42,210 nucleotides of DNA from contig NZ_BCRB01000027.1 of NCBI RefSeq assembly GCF_001552375.1, positions 1-42,210 on the forward strand, written 5' to 3'. The notes beneath the pieces were generated by a model. That model was not told the DNA's origin. It did no database searches and saw only the letters and a list, made by a program, of their open reading frames with translations. The DNA comes from Cellulomonas iranensis NBRC 101100 = JCM 18110 (GTDB taxonomy: Bacteria; Actinomycetota; Actinomycetes; Actinomycetales; Cellulomonadaceae). The position numbers were made by a program, and so were the translations under genes. Positions 32,611 through 40,707 of the stretch are shown one piece after another; position 1 is the stretch's first letter; each line of letters begins with the position of its first letter.

Positions 32611-32883
32611 ATGCCCGCACGACGTGACCCCGGCCCCAGCGTCAAGGACCCCGAGCTCTACGAGTCGTTGCGCGACCAGGGCAGCAGCAAGGAGAAGGCC
32701 GCGCGGATCGCGAACGCGGCGGCGGCACGCGGGCGGTCGTCCGTCGGCCGGTCCGGCGCGCGCTCGCGCGACTACGAGGAGTGGACGGTCGAGGACCTGC
32801 GCCGCCGCGCCGCGGAGATCGGCATCGAGGGTCGGTCACGCATGCGCAAGGGCGAGCTCATCGACGCGCTGCGCCACCACTGA
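32611..32883 (+). CDS. small Rho_N-domain protein (DUF7218-like)
   Basis: 90 residues. The N-terminal part (GPSVKDPELYESLRDQGSSKEKAARIANAAA, about 9-38) resembles small ChaB/DUF7218-type proteins, and the C-terminal part (YEEWTVEDLRRRAAEIGIEG then MRKGELIDALR) resembles the Rho termination factor N-terminal SAP-like fold that binds nucleic acid. No catalytic site. ATG 32611 has GAGGAGG upstream, a strong ribosome binding site. It lies 89 bp after lexA on the same strand, so it may be co-transcribed with it; function unknown. A terminator follows. Confidence 0.8.
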   Translation: MPARRDPGPSVKDPELYESLRDQGSSKEKAARIANAAAARGRSSVGRSGARSRDYEEWTVEDLRRRAAEIGIEGRSRMRKGELIDALRHH

Positions 32884-32905
32884 CGCTCCCGCGACCGCGG
32901 ACGGC

Positions 32906-32941
32906 ACGAGGGCCGCACGGGAGTCCCCGTCCGGCCCTCGT
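32906..32941. terminator. bidirectional terminator between Rho_N gene and ldh
   Basis: Outer arms ACGAGGGCCG / CGGCCCTCGT, a C-C mismatch, inner arms ACGGG / CCCGT and a 4-nt loop, between convergent stops at 32883 and 32957. Confidence 0.75.
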
Positions 32942-32956
32942 CGCACGCCGACCTCG

Positions 32957-33958
32957 TCAGAAGCCGAACCGCCGGGCGACGGAGCGCACGGCCTCCGCCG
33001 AGCGGCGCATGCCCATCAGCTCGTCGGAGGACATCGGCACCTCGAGCCGCTCGCGCACGCCTGACGACCCGACGATCGACGGCACGCTGAGGCACACGTC
33101 GGACATGCCGAGATAGCCGTCGAGCAGCGACGACACGGGCAGGATGCGGCGCTCGTCCTTGAGCACGGCCTCGATGATGCGCGACCCCGCGAGCGCGATC
33201 GCGTAGTTCGTCGCGCCCTTGCCCTCGATGATCCGGTAGGCGGACTCGACGACCTCGCGCGCGATCGCGTCGCGCACCTCGCGCGTCAGCGGCCCGCCGT
33301 CACCGCTCGCCCACTCGAGGATCGGGACGGAACCGATCGTGGCCGAGCTCCACAGCGGCAGCTCGGTGTCCCCGTGCTCGCCCGCGACGTACGCGTGGAC
33401 GTTCTGCACCGCGACGCCCGTGTGGCGCGCGATGAGGTAGCGCAGGCGCGACGAGTCGAGCACCGTGCCCGAGCCGAACAGCTGCGACGGCGGCAGGCCC
33501 GAGATCTTGAGCGCCGCGTACGTGACGACGTCGACCGGGTTGGTCACCATGACGTACACCGCGTTCGGCGCGACCTCGACGATGCCCGGCAGCACCTTCT
33601 GCACGAGCGAGATCGTCGCCTCCGCGAGGTCCAGCCGCGACTGCCCCGGCTTCTGCTTGGCGCCCGCGGTGAACATGACGACGTCGCAGTCGGCCATGAC
33701 CGACACGTCGTCGGAGCCCATGACCTCGGCCATCGACATGAACTGGATGCCGTGCGAGAGGTCGAGGACCTCGGCCTCGACCTTCGCCTTGTTGACGTCG
33801 AGCAGCGCGACCGTGCGCGCCGCGCCGCGCATGAGCGCCGCGTAGGCCATGGTCGAGCCGACCGCACCCGCCCCCACGATCCCGAGCTTGGACGTGCGCC
33901 GCGGCACGGACGGCGTCGGGCTGAAGGCGTACTCGTCGCCCTCGATGGCGTCGACCAT
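32957..33958 (-). CDS. ldh: L-lactate dehydrogenase (FBP-activated type)
   Basis: 333 residues; reduces pyruvate to L-lactate with NADH in the cytoplasm. Rossmann motif GAGAVG (29-34) after KLGIVGA, NAD-specific Asp in LLDVNKAK, active-site loop Gln/Arg in KQKPGQSRLDL, substrate Arg171 in LDSSRLRYL and catalytic His195 in AGEHGDTELPLW. Arg173 and His188 (NVHAYV) correspond to the fructose-1,6-bisphosphate site of Bacillus-type enzymes, so allosteric activation is likely. Gln in the KQKPGQSR loop argues against malate dehydrogenase. ATG 33958 has GAGGGG upstream. This suits a facultatively fermentative actinomycete. Confidence 0.95.
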   Translation of the reverse strand: MVDAIEGDEYAFSPTPSVPRRTSKLGIVGAGAVGSTMAYAALMRGAARTVALLDVNKAKVEAEVLDLSHGIQFMSMAEVMGSDDVSVMADCDVVMFTAGAKQKPGQSRLDLAEATISLVQKVLPGIVEVAPNAVYVMVTNPVDVVTYAALKISGLPPSQLFGSGTVLDSSRLRYLIARHTGVAVQNVHAYVAGEHGDTELPLWSSATIGSVPILEWASGDGGPLTREVRDAIAREVVESAYRIIEGKGATNYAIALAGSRIIEAVLKDERRILPVSSLLDGYLGMSDVCLSVPSIVGSSGVRERLEVPMSSDELMGMRRSAEAVRSVARRFGF

Positions 33959-34037
33959 GGTCGTTTCCCCTCGTCACGGGCGCGGAACCGGTGGTGCGGG
34001 ACGGGCCCGCCCGGTGCGGCACCTCCCCTGCACGAGG

Positions 34038-36284
34038 CTAGTCGGATCCGGCGAGCCGACGTAGCGCGGAGACCACGACGTCGCGGTCCGTGGTGCGCCA
34101 GAACGGCGGCATCGACCGCTGCAGGTACTCGCCGTACCGCGCCGTGGCGAGCCGCGGGTCGAGCACGGCGACGACGCCGCGGTCCTGCGAGGACCGCACG
34201 AGCCGGCCCGCACCCTGCGCGAGCAGCAGCGCCGCGTGCGTCGCGGACACCGACATGAAGCCGTTGCCGCCGGCGCGGGCGACCGCGTCGGAGCGCGCGG
34301 ACCGCACGGGGTCGTCGGGCCGCGGGAACGGGATGCGGTCGATCACGACGAGCCGGCAGGCCGGGCCGGGCACGTCGACGCCCTGCCACAGCGAGAGCGT
34401 GCCGAACAGGCAGGTCGGCTCGTCGGCCGCGAAGCGCGCGACGAGCGTGGGCAGCTGGTCGTCGCCCTGCAGCAGCACGGGCACGTCGAGCCGCGCGCGC
34501 ATCGCCTCGGCCGCGACGGTCGCGGCGCGGCGTGACGTGAACAGGCCGAGCGTGCGCCCGCCGGCCGCCTCGACGAGGGTCGCGATCTCGTCGAGCTGCG
34601 CCTCGGTGGCCGGTTCGCGGCCCGGCGGCGGCAGGCGCTTGGCGACGTAGCAGATGCCCTGCCGCGGGTAGTCGAACGGGCTGCCGACGTCGAGCCCGCG
34701 CCAGCGCGGCGGCTCGTCGGCCTCGGGACGCCGCGGGCGGTCACCGGTCGCCGGGCCCGCGTCCGCGGACGGCGCCGCGCGCCCCGCCGGTCCCGTCGGT
34801 CCCGTCGGTCCCGCCGTGCCGGCGTCGGGCTCGTCGTGCGCGCCCTCGAGCGTCGTCGGGCCGACGGGTGCGGCGTCGGGGCGCTGCACCAGGCCGACGG
34901 CGCGCGCGGTCGCGTCGAACGAGCCGCCGAGCGTCAGGGTCGCGGACGTCAGCACCCCGGACCGGCCGGCCAGGAGGTGCGTGCGGACCAGACCGGCGAC
35001 CGCGAGGGGGGCGGCGTGCAGGCGGGTCGTCGGGACGCCGCGGCGGTCCTCGCCGCGCGCGCACCACAGCACGGTCGCGGCGTTCTGCTCGGGGTCGGCG
35101 GCCATGCGCTCGGCCACCTCGAACAGCGCGAGCATGGCCGAGGTCGCCATCTTGCGGCCGCCGTCGGCCGCGTCGCGCGACCCGCCCTCGGGCTTGAGCG
35201 CCGTGAGCATGGTGCGCGCGGCGTCGCGGACGGTCGCGACAGCGGTGCGGACGTCCTCGGGGAGCCCCTGGGGGAAGCGCCCCTCGGGCAGCGGGACGAT
35301 GACGCTCGCGAGGTGCTGGCCGGCGGTGTCGAGGTCGGTGGTGGGCACGCCGCCGTGCCGGCGGGCCAGCCGCGCGGCGTGCTCGATGGTCGGCAGCGAC
35401 AGCTCCGCGGTGGCCTGCGCGGTCACGCGGTCGGCGAGCTCGTGCGCCTCGTCGACGACGATCACCTGGTGCTCGGGCAGCACGTTCGGCGACCCCGAGG
35501 CCGCGATGCCGAGCATCGCGTGGTTCGTGACGACGACGTCGGCCTCGCGCGACCGCGCACGTGCGGCCTCCGGGAAGCACTGCGCGAGCATCGGGCACTG
35601 CCCGCCGAGGCACTCCATGGCGGTCACGGAGACCTGCCGCCACGCGCGGTCGGAGACGCCGGGGACGAGGTCGTCGCGGTCGCCCGTGGTCGTCTCCTCG
35701 GCCCACTCGCGCAGGCGCACGACCTGGTCGCCGAGGGACTCGCGCCCGGACTCGGTCTCCTCGGGCGGGTGCTCCGCGGCGCCCGGCCGCTCGGGGACGT
35801 CGAACAGCGTGCCCTGCTCGTCGGACGGGTAGCCCCCCGCGACCTTGTGGACGCACAGGTAGTTGTGCCAGCCCTTGAGCAGCGCGATCTGCGCCTGCCG
35901 CGGCAGGTGGGACGCCAGCGCGGTGGTGACGAGCGGGAGGTCGCGCGTCAGCACCTGCCGCTGCAGCGCGAGCGTCGCGGTCGAGACGACGACGCGCTCG
36001 TCCGCGCGGACCGCGTGCCGCACCGCCGGCACGAGGTAGCCCAGCGACTTGCCCGTGCCGGTGCCCGCCTGGACGAGCAGGTGCTCACCCGTGCGCAGCG
36101 ACTCGGCGACCGCGACGGCCATGGTGTGCTGACCCTCGCGGCGACCGCCGCCCAGCGCACCGACCGCGAGGTCGAGCAGCTCGCCGACCTCGGCGACCTC
36201 CTGCGCGTCGCGGCCGGGTGCGGTCACGGTCGACGCGCCCTGCGCCGGGTCGGCCGGGCGAGGGGTCGGGTCGGGGTCGGGCAC
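34038..36284 (-). CDS. DinG-family Fe-S superfamily 2 helicase
   Basis: 748 residues from GTG 36284. Walker A AGTGTGKS (73-80), four Cys for a 4Fe-4S cluster (C144 in NYLCVHK; C225, C230, C236 in MECLGGQCPMLAQC), DEAH box (278-281), STATLALQRQ and the C-terminal motifs LGLFTSRRAA, LFGTLSLWQGVDVPG and LLAQGAGRLVRS. DinG/YoaA helicases unwind damaged or R-loop DNA. Between the helicase halves is a low-complexity insert with a collagen-like GPTGPTGPAG run. The start follows TACGCT by 6 nt (leaderless pattern); GTG 36344 would add 20 residues. No LexA box is seen at its promoter. Confidence 0.9.
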   Translation of the reverse strand: MPDPDPTPRPADPAQGASTVTAPGRDAQEVAEVGELLDLAVGALGGGRREGQHTMAVAVAESLRTGEHLLVQAGTGTGKSLGYLVPAVRHAVRADERVVVSTATLALQRQVLTRDLPLVTTALASHLPRQAQIALLKGWHNYLCVHKVAGGYPSDEQGTLFDVPERPGAAEHPPEETESGRESLGDQVVRLREWAEETTTGDRDDLVPGVSDRAWRQVSVTAMECLGGQCPMLAQCFPEAARARSREADVVVTNHAMLGIAASGSPNVLPEHQVIVVDEAHELADRVTAQATAELSLPTIEHAARLARRHGGVPTTDLDTAGQHLASVIVPLPEGRFPQGLPEDVRTAVATVRDAARTMLTALKPEGGSRDAADGGRKMATSAMLALFEVAERMAADPEQNAATVLWCARGEDRRGVPTTRLHAAPLAVAGLVRTHLLAGRSGVLTSATLTLGGSFDATARAVGLVQRPDAAPVGPTTLEGAHDEPDAGTAGPTGPTGPAGRAAPSADAGPATGDRPRRPEADEPPRWRGLDVGSPFDYPRQGICYVAKRLPPPGREPATEAQLDEIATLVEAAGGRTLGLFTSRRAATVAAEAMRARLDVPVLLQGDDQLPTLVARFAADEPTCLFGTLSLWQGVDVPGPACRLVVIDRIPFPRPDDPVRSARSDAVARAGGNGFMSVSATHAALLLAQGAGRLVRSSQDRGVVAVLDPRLATARYGEYLQRSMPPFWRTTDRDVVVSALRRLAGSD

Positions 36285-36296
36285 CGCGACAGCGTA
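36282..36296 (-). promoter_or_regulatory. leaderless-type promoter of the DinG-family gene
   Basis: Minus strand TACGCT (36296-36291), 6 nt, GTG (36284-36282). No -35 match. Confidence 0.45.
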
Positions 36297-36353
36297 GTCG
36301 CGCCCCCCGACACCCCCGGCACCCGCGACCTGGCGGGTCGGCACGCCCCGGGC

Positions 36354-38381
36354 TCAGCCGCCGACGGGCAGGTGCCGCGCCCACCAGTCGAGCAGGTGCT
36401 CGAACCGCGCGCGCCGGTGCGTCGGCCGCCCCGAGCGGGACAGCTCGTGCCCCTCGCCGGGGAACAGCAGCAGCTCGGCCTCGACGCCGCGGCGTCGCAG
36501 CTCGACGTACCAGCGCTGCCCCTGCTCGACGGGGCAGCGCCAGTCCTGCTCCGAGTGGACGACGAGCGTGGGGGTCGTGACCTGCCCGACGTGCGCCATG
36601 GGCGACTGCGCCTCGACCGCGGCCGGGTCGACCGCGTGGTCGCCGACGTACTCCAGCCCGAACCACCATCCGATGTCGGCCGACCCGGTGAAGCTCACGG
36701 GGTCGAGGAACCCGCGCTCGACGACGGCGGCGGCGAACCGGTCGGTGCGCGTCGTCAGCCACGCCGTGAGGTAGCCGCCGTACGACCCGCCGAGGACGCC
36801 GACACGTGCCGCGTCGAGCTCCTGCGGGTGGGCCTCGAGCGCGGCGTCGAGCAGCGCGAGCACGTCGTCGGTGTCGACCGTGCCCATCGCCCGCCGGATC
36901 GCGCGGCCGTGCGCGCGCCCCCGGCCGGAGGACCCGCGGGGGTTGCCGAGCACGACCGCGTAGCCCGCGCCCGTGAGCACCTGCACCTCGTCGAACAGCG
37001 CGTGCGTGTACTGCGCGAACGGGCCGCCGTGGATCATCAGCAGCGTCGGGTGCGGACCCGCGCCGTGGCGCGCGGGGTCGGGCAGCGCGAGCCAGCCGTG
37101 CACCTCGTAGCCGTCGGGCGACGTGGCCGTCAGGGGCGTCGGCAGCACCGTGCGGCCGGTCGCGCGCAGCGGGCCGGACCAGTCGGCGAGGACCCGGCCG
37201 TCGTCGTCGACGCGCAGCAGGGCTCCCGCGCTCGTCGGGGTCGCGGCGCTCGCGACGACGCGCAGGTCGCCGTCGTGGACGACGGCCGCGGCGCCGAGCA
37301 CGACGTGCGGCGCGTCCAGCAGGCGCGTCGTGGTGCCGTCCGCGGCCACGTGCGCGAGGACGACGGCGCCACGGTCCTCGAGCGTCACGAGCACGCCGCC
37401 GCGCGTCGGGTGGAGGACGCCGCCGAGGTCGGTGCGCTCGGCGTCGGTGAGCCGCTCGGGCGTCGCGGCCGTCCGCAGCGCGGCGCCGGTGCCCGTCAGG
37501 GGCGCCCGGAAGAGGCCCGTGAGGGCCGCGACCGTGTCCGTCCCGTCCGGCCCGAGGTCCGCGGCGAGCAGCCACAGCGTGTCGCCGTCGACCCGCACGG
37601 CGTCGACGCGCAGCGTGCTGCCCGCGTCGGCGTCGGTCAGCGGCACGACCGCCGCCGGCCCCGTCGCGCCGCGCGGCGCGGCGACGAGCACCGCGTCCCG
37701 GCGCACGTCGCGCTCGCGCGTCGCGTGCCGCGCGCACGTCGCGACGAGCGCCAGGCCGTCCGGGGCCCAGGCGGCGTCCGTGACCTCGAGCGGACCCGAG
37801 GTGAGCGCCACGGCCGCGGGCACGTCGGGCGCCCCGCCCGGGTCGGCGGGCACGTCGAGCACGTGCACGTGCCGCGGGCGGTCGGACACGAACCCGGCGC
37901 CGTCCTCGCGGTAGGAGAACGTCGTGATGTGCCGGGGTGCCTCGGCGGACGGGTCGCCGCCGGGCAGGTAGCGCCCGGCCTCGGGCACGCGCGCCGTGAA
38001 GGCGAGGCGGGTGCCGTCGGGCGACCAGCGCGGCGACGCGGCGCCCAGGGGCGCGTCGGTGAGTCGCGCGGGCTCACCGCCCGCGAGCGGCAGCACGTGC
38101 ACCTGACCCGGCCCGCCGGTCAGGGGCGCGCGCGTGAACGCGACCCACAGGCCGTCGGGCGAGACCTCGGGCTCGGCGTCGCGGTGGCCGTGCGTGAGGC
38201 GACGCGCGGAGCCCGTGCCCGCGGCGTCGTCGTGCGCGGCGAGCGGCACGAGCCACAGCTCGCCGCGGTAGGCGTCCGCGGCCAGGTCGGGCCGGGTCAC
38301 GGCGACGACGGCCGCCGAGCCGTCAGGCAGCAGCGCGGGCGCGCCGGGGGTGGTCAGCAGGTCCAGGTCGGTGGGCAGCAC
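36354..38381 (-). CDS. S9 family prolyl-oligopeptidase-like serine peptidase
   Basis: 675 residues: a seven-bladed beta-propeller half (about 1-410, with repeated SPDG/APDG turns) and a C-terminal alpha/beta-hydrolase. Catalytic Ser533 is in LGGSYGGYLTAW, Asp in HSEQDWRCPVEQG, and His in FPGEGHELSRSG; the oxyanion region is LMIHGGPFAQY. This is the S9C (acylaminoacyl-peptidase) layout; no signal peptide is seen, so it is cytoplasmic. It likely trims short peptides. GTG 38381 lies 6 nt after TAGGGT. The stop lies 9 bp before the longer alternative start of the DinG-family gene, and reading the same way, so the two may be partly co-transcribed. Confidence 0.92.
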   Translation of the reverse strand: MLPTDLDLLTTPGAPALLPDGSAAVVAVTRPDLAADAYRGELWLVPLAAHDDAAGTGSARRLTHGHRDAEPEVSPDGLWVAFTRAPLTGGPGQVHVLPLAGGEPARLTDAPLGAASPRWSPDGTRLAFTARVPEAGRYLPGGDPSAEAPRHITTFSYREDGAGFVSDRPRHVHVLDVPADPGGAPDVPAAVALTSGPLEVTDAAWAPDGLALVATCARHATRERDVRRDAVLVAAPRGATGPAAVVPLTDADAGSTLRVDAVRVDGDTLWLLAADLGPDGTDTVAALTGLFRAPLTGTGAALRTAATPERLTDAERTDLGGVLHPTRGGVLVTLEDRGAVVLAHVAADGTTTRLLDAPHVVLGAAAVVHDGDLRVVASAATPTSAGALLRVDDDGRVLADWSGPLRATGRTVLPTPLTATSPDGYEVHGWLALPDPARHGAGPHPTLLMIHGGPFAQYTHALFDEVQVLTGAGYAVVLGNPRGSSGRGRAHGRAIRRAMGTVDTDDVLALLDAALEAHPQELDAARVGVLGGSYGGYLTAWLTTRTDRFAAAVVERGFLDPVSFTGSADIGWWFGLEYVGDHAVDPAAVEAQSPMAHVGQVTTPTLVVHSEQDWRCPVEQGQRWYVELRRRGVEAELLLFPGEGHELSRSGRPTHRRARFEHLLDWWARHLPVGG

Positions 38382-38393
38382 CCCTCGACCCTA
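38379..38393 (-). promoter_or_regulatory. leaderless-type promoter of the S9 peptidase gene
   Basis: Minus strand TAGGGT (38393-38388), 6 nt (CGAGGG), GTG (38381-38379). The same 6-nt geometry as at 20234, 36284 and 40090. Confidence 0.45.
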
Positions 38394-38461
38394 GGCGTCC
38401 CGCGCGGGCGTCGCGACGCACCGACGTGCCGGGGTCGCGTCACGTCGGTGCACCGCGGGGC

Positions 38462-39979
38462 TCACGCCGTGCGGGACGCCGCCTCGAGCTCGGCCGCGAG
38501 GCTCTCGTCGACGCGTGCCCGCAGCAGCGTGCCGTCGGGCGTGTGCTCCTCGTGGTCGATGTCGCCGTGCTCGTGCACGCGGCTGACGAGGTCGCCGCGC
38601 GAGTACGGCACGACCAGGTCGACGCTCACGCCCGGGCGCGGCAGCTGGTCGGCGATGAGCTCCTGCAGCTCGGCCACGCCCTCGCCCGTGTGCGCGGACA
38701 CCACGACCGAGTGCACCTCGCGCGAGCGCAGCCGCGCGACCGCCTCGGGCGTCGCGAGGTCCGCCTTGTTGAGCACGATGATCTCGGGCACGTCCATCGC
38801 GCCCGGGATGTCGGCGAACACGTGGCGCACGGCCGCGATCTGGCCCTCGGGGTCGGGGTGCGCCGCGTCGACGACGTGCAGGATGAGGTCGGCGTCGGCG
38901 ACCTCCTCGAGCGTCGAGCGGAACGCCTCGACCAGCTGGTGCGGCAGCGCGCGCACGAACCCGACCGTGTCGGCCAGCGTGTAGACGCGCCCGTCGGTGG
39001 TCTCCGCCCGGCGCACGGTCGGGTCCAGGGTCGCGAAGAGCGCGTTCTCGACGAGCACGCCCGCGTGCGTCAGCCGGTTCAGCAGCGACGACTTGCCGGC
39101 GTTGGTGTACCCGGCGATCGCGACCGACGGTATCGCGTTGCGCCGCCGCGACGCGCGCTTGGTCTCGCGCGCGGGCGCCATCGCCGCGATCTCGCGGCGC
39201 AGCTTGGCCATGCGGTTGCGGATGCGCCGACGGTCGAGCTCGATCTTCGTCTCGCCCGGGCCGCGCGAGCCCATGCCCGCGCCCGCGCCGCCGACCTGGC
39301 CGCCCGCCTGCCGGCTCATGGACTCGCCCCAGCCGCGCAGGCGCGGCAGCAGGTACTCGAGCTGCGCGAGCTCGACCTGCGCCTTGCCCTCACGGGACTT
39401 CGCGTGCTGCGCGAAGATGTCGAGGATCAGCGCGGTCCGGTCGACGACCTTGACCTTGACGACGTCCTCGAGCGCGCGCCGCTGCGAGGGCGCGAGCTCG
39501 CCGTCGACGACGACCGTGTCGGCGCCGACCGCCGCGACCACGGTCGCGAGCTCGGCGGCCTTGCCCGAGCCGAGGAACGTGCCCGGGTCGGGCGTCCGAC
39601 GGCGCTGCAGCAGGCCGTCGAGCACCTGCGAGCCCGCCGTCTCGGCGAGCGCCGCGAGCTCGCGCAGCGAGATCTCGGCCTCCTCGGCCGTGCCGGCGCC
39701 CCACAGGCCCACGAGCACGACCTTCTCGAGGCGCAGCTGGCGGTACTCGACCTCGGTGACGTCCTCGAGCTCGGTCGACAGGTTCGCCACGCGCCGCAGC
39801 GACGTGCGCTCCTCGAGGTCCAGCTGGTCGCCGTCGAACGTCGTGTGGTCGGTGCCGCCCGCCTGCAGAGCGGTCCCGGCCCGTGCGAGCACCCGTGCGA
39901 CGACGTCGTCGGCCACCTCCTGCGCGCTGCGCGCCGACGCCTGCGGCGTCACGTCGGTGGTGTGCTCTCGGTCGTCCAC
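38462..39979 (-). CDS. hflX: HflX, ribosome-associated GTPase
   Basis: 505 residues. The N-terminal HflX domain (about 85-285) has VLVGLWG, LGSGK (136-140), VVDGELAPSQRRALED and the signature GPGETKIELDRRR (240-252). The GTPase domain has G1 GYTNAGKSS (290-298), G3 DTVGF (337-341) and G4 NKAD (404-407). HflX splits stalled or stressed 70S ribosomes and can split disomes. An N-terminal extension of about 80 residues precedes the conserved part, a feature common in actinobacteria. GTG 39979 has GAGAGG upstream. It is divergent from the methyltransferase across 110 bp. Confidence 0.95.
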   Translation of the reverse strand: MDDREHTTDVTPQASARSAQEVADDVVARVLARAGTALQAGGTDHTTFDGDQLDLEERTSLRRVANLSTELEDVTEVEYRQLRLEKVVLVGLWGAGTAEEAEISLRELAALAETAGSQVLDGLLQRRRTPDPGTFLGSGKAAELATVVAAVGADTVVVDGELAPSQRRALEDVVKVKVVDRTALILDIFAQHAKSREGKAQVELAQLEYLLPRLRGWGESMSRQAGGQVGGAGAGMGSRGPGETKIELDRRRIRNRMAKLRREIAAMAPARETKRASRRRNAIPSVAIAGYTNAGKSSLLNRLTHAGVLVENALFATLDPTVRRAETTDGRVYTLADTVGFVRALPHQLVEAFRSTLEEVADADLILHVVDAAHPDPEGQIAAVRHVFADIPGAMDVPEIIVLNKADLATPEAVARLRSREVHSVVVSAHTGEGVAELQELIADQLPRPGVSVDLVVPYSRGDLVSRVHEHGDIDHEEHTPDGTLLRARVDESLAAELEAASRTA

Positions 39980-40077
39980 GCGGGGCCTCTCGTCCGGGAT
40001 CGGGGTGTGTCCAGGATCGCACGCACGTACGAGCGCCGCGACGGGATTTCGCTGCGGGCACAGCGCGGCCCGGCCGC

Positions 40078-40092
40078 TAGCCTCGGCGGGTG
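40078..40092 (+). promoter_or_regulatory. leaderless-type promoter of the methyltransferase-MFS pair
   Basis: TAGCCT (40078-40083), 6 nt, GTG (40090-40092). No -35 match. Confidence 0.5.
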
Positions 40093-40707
40093 ACCGGCAC
40101 CGACGACCCGCAGGGTGAGCACTACTTCACGGCCCGTCCGGCCTCCGCCGAGCAGCGCCGCACGCGGCACGTCCGCCTGGCCGGCCGCGACGTCGAGGTC
40201 GAGACCGCGGGCGGCGTCTTCTCCCCCGACCACGTCGACCTCGGCACGCAGGTGCTGCTGCGCACCGTGCCGCAGCCGCCCGCCGCGGGCGACCTGCTGG
40301 ACCTCGGGTGCGGCTGGGGGCCGATCGCGCTGACGCTCGCGCTCACGTCGCCCGACGCGCGCGTGTGGGCGGTCGACGTCAACGAGCGCGCGCTCGACCT
40401 CGTGCGCCGCAACGCCGCGCGCCTCGGCCTCGGCAACGTGGTCGCGGCGCTGCCCGACGACGTGCCGGACGACGTGCGCTTCGCGACGTGCTGGTCGAAC
40501 CCGCCCGTGCGCGTCGGCAAGCCCGCGCTGCACGACCTGCTGCGCCGCTGGCTGCCCCGGCTGGCGCCGGGCGGCGACGCGTGGCTCGTGGTCGGCAAGA
40601 ACCTCGGCGCCGACCCGCTGCAGCGCTGGCTCACGCAGGAGGCCGGCCTGCCCACGTCCCGCGAGGCGAGCGCCAAGGGCTACCGCGTGCTGCGGGTCGC
40701 GCCGTGA
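40090..40707 (+). CDS. RsmC-like small-domain methyltransferase
   Basis: 205 residues with the MTS fold: GGVFSPDHVDLGTQVLL, SAM motif LLDLGCGWGPIALTLAL, acidic VDVNERALDLVRRNA, and the catalytic NPP-type motif in SNPPVRVGK, as in RsmC/RlmG guanine-N2 rRNA methyltransferases. Only the catalytic domain of RsmC is present, which is the usual actinobacterial form. It begins HYFTARP, as relatives do. The likely substrate is rRNA, but this is inferred. The stop overlaps the MFS start as GTGA. Confidence 0.85.
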   Translation: MTGTDDPQGEHYFTARPASAEQRRTRHVRLAGRDVEVETAGGVFSPDHVDLGTQVLLRTVPQPPAAGDLLDLGCGWGPIALTLALTSPDARVWAVDVNERALDLVRRNAARLGLGNVVAALPDDVPDDVRFATCWSNPPVRVGKPALHDLLRRWLPRLAPGGDAWLVVGKNLGADPLQRWLTQEAGLPTSREASAKGYRVLRVAP

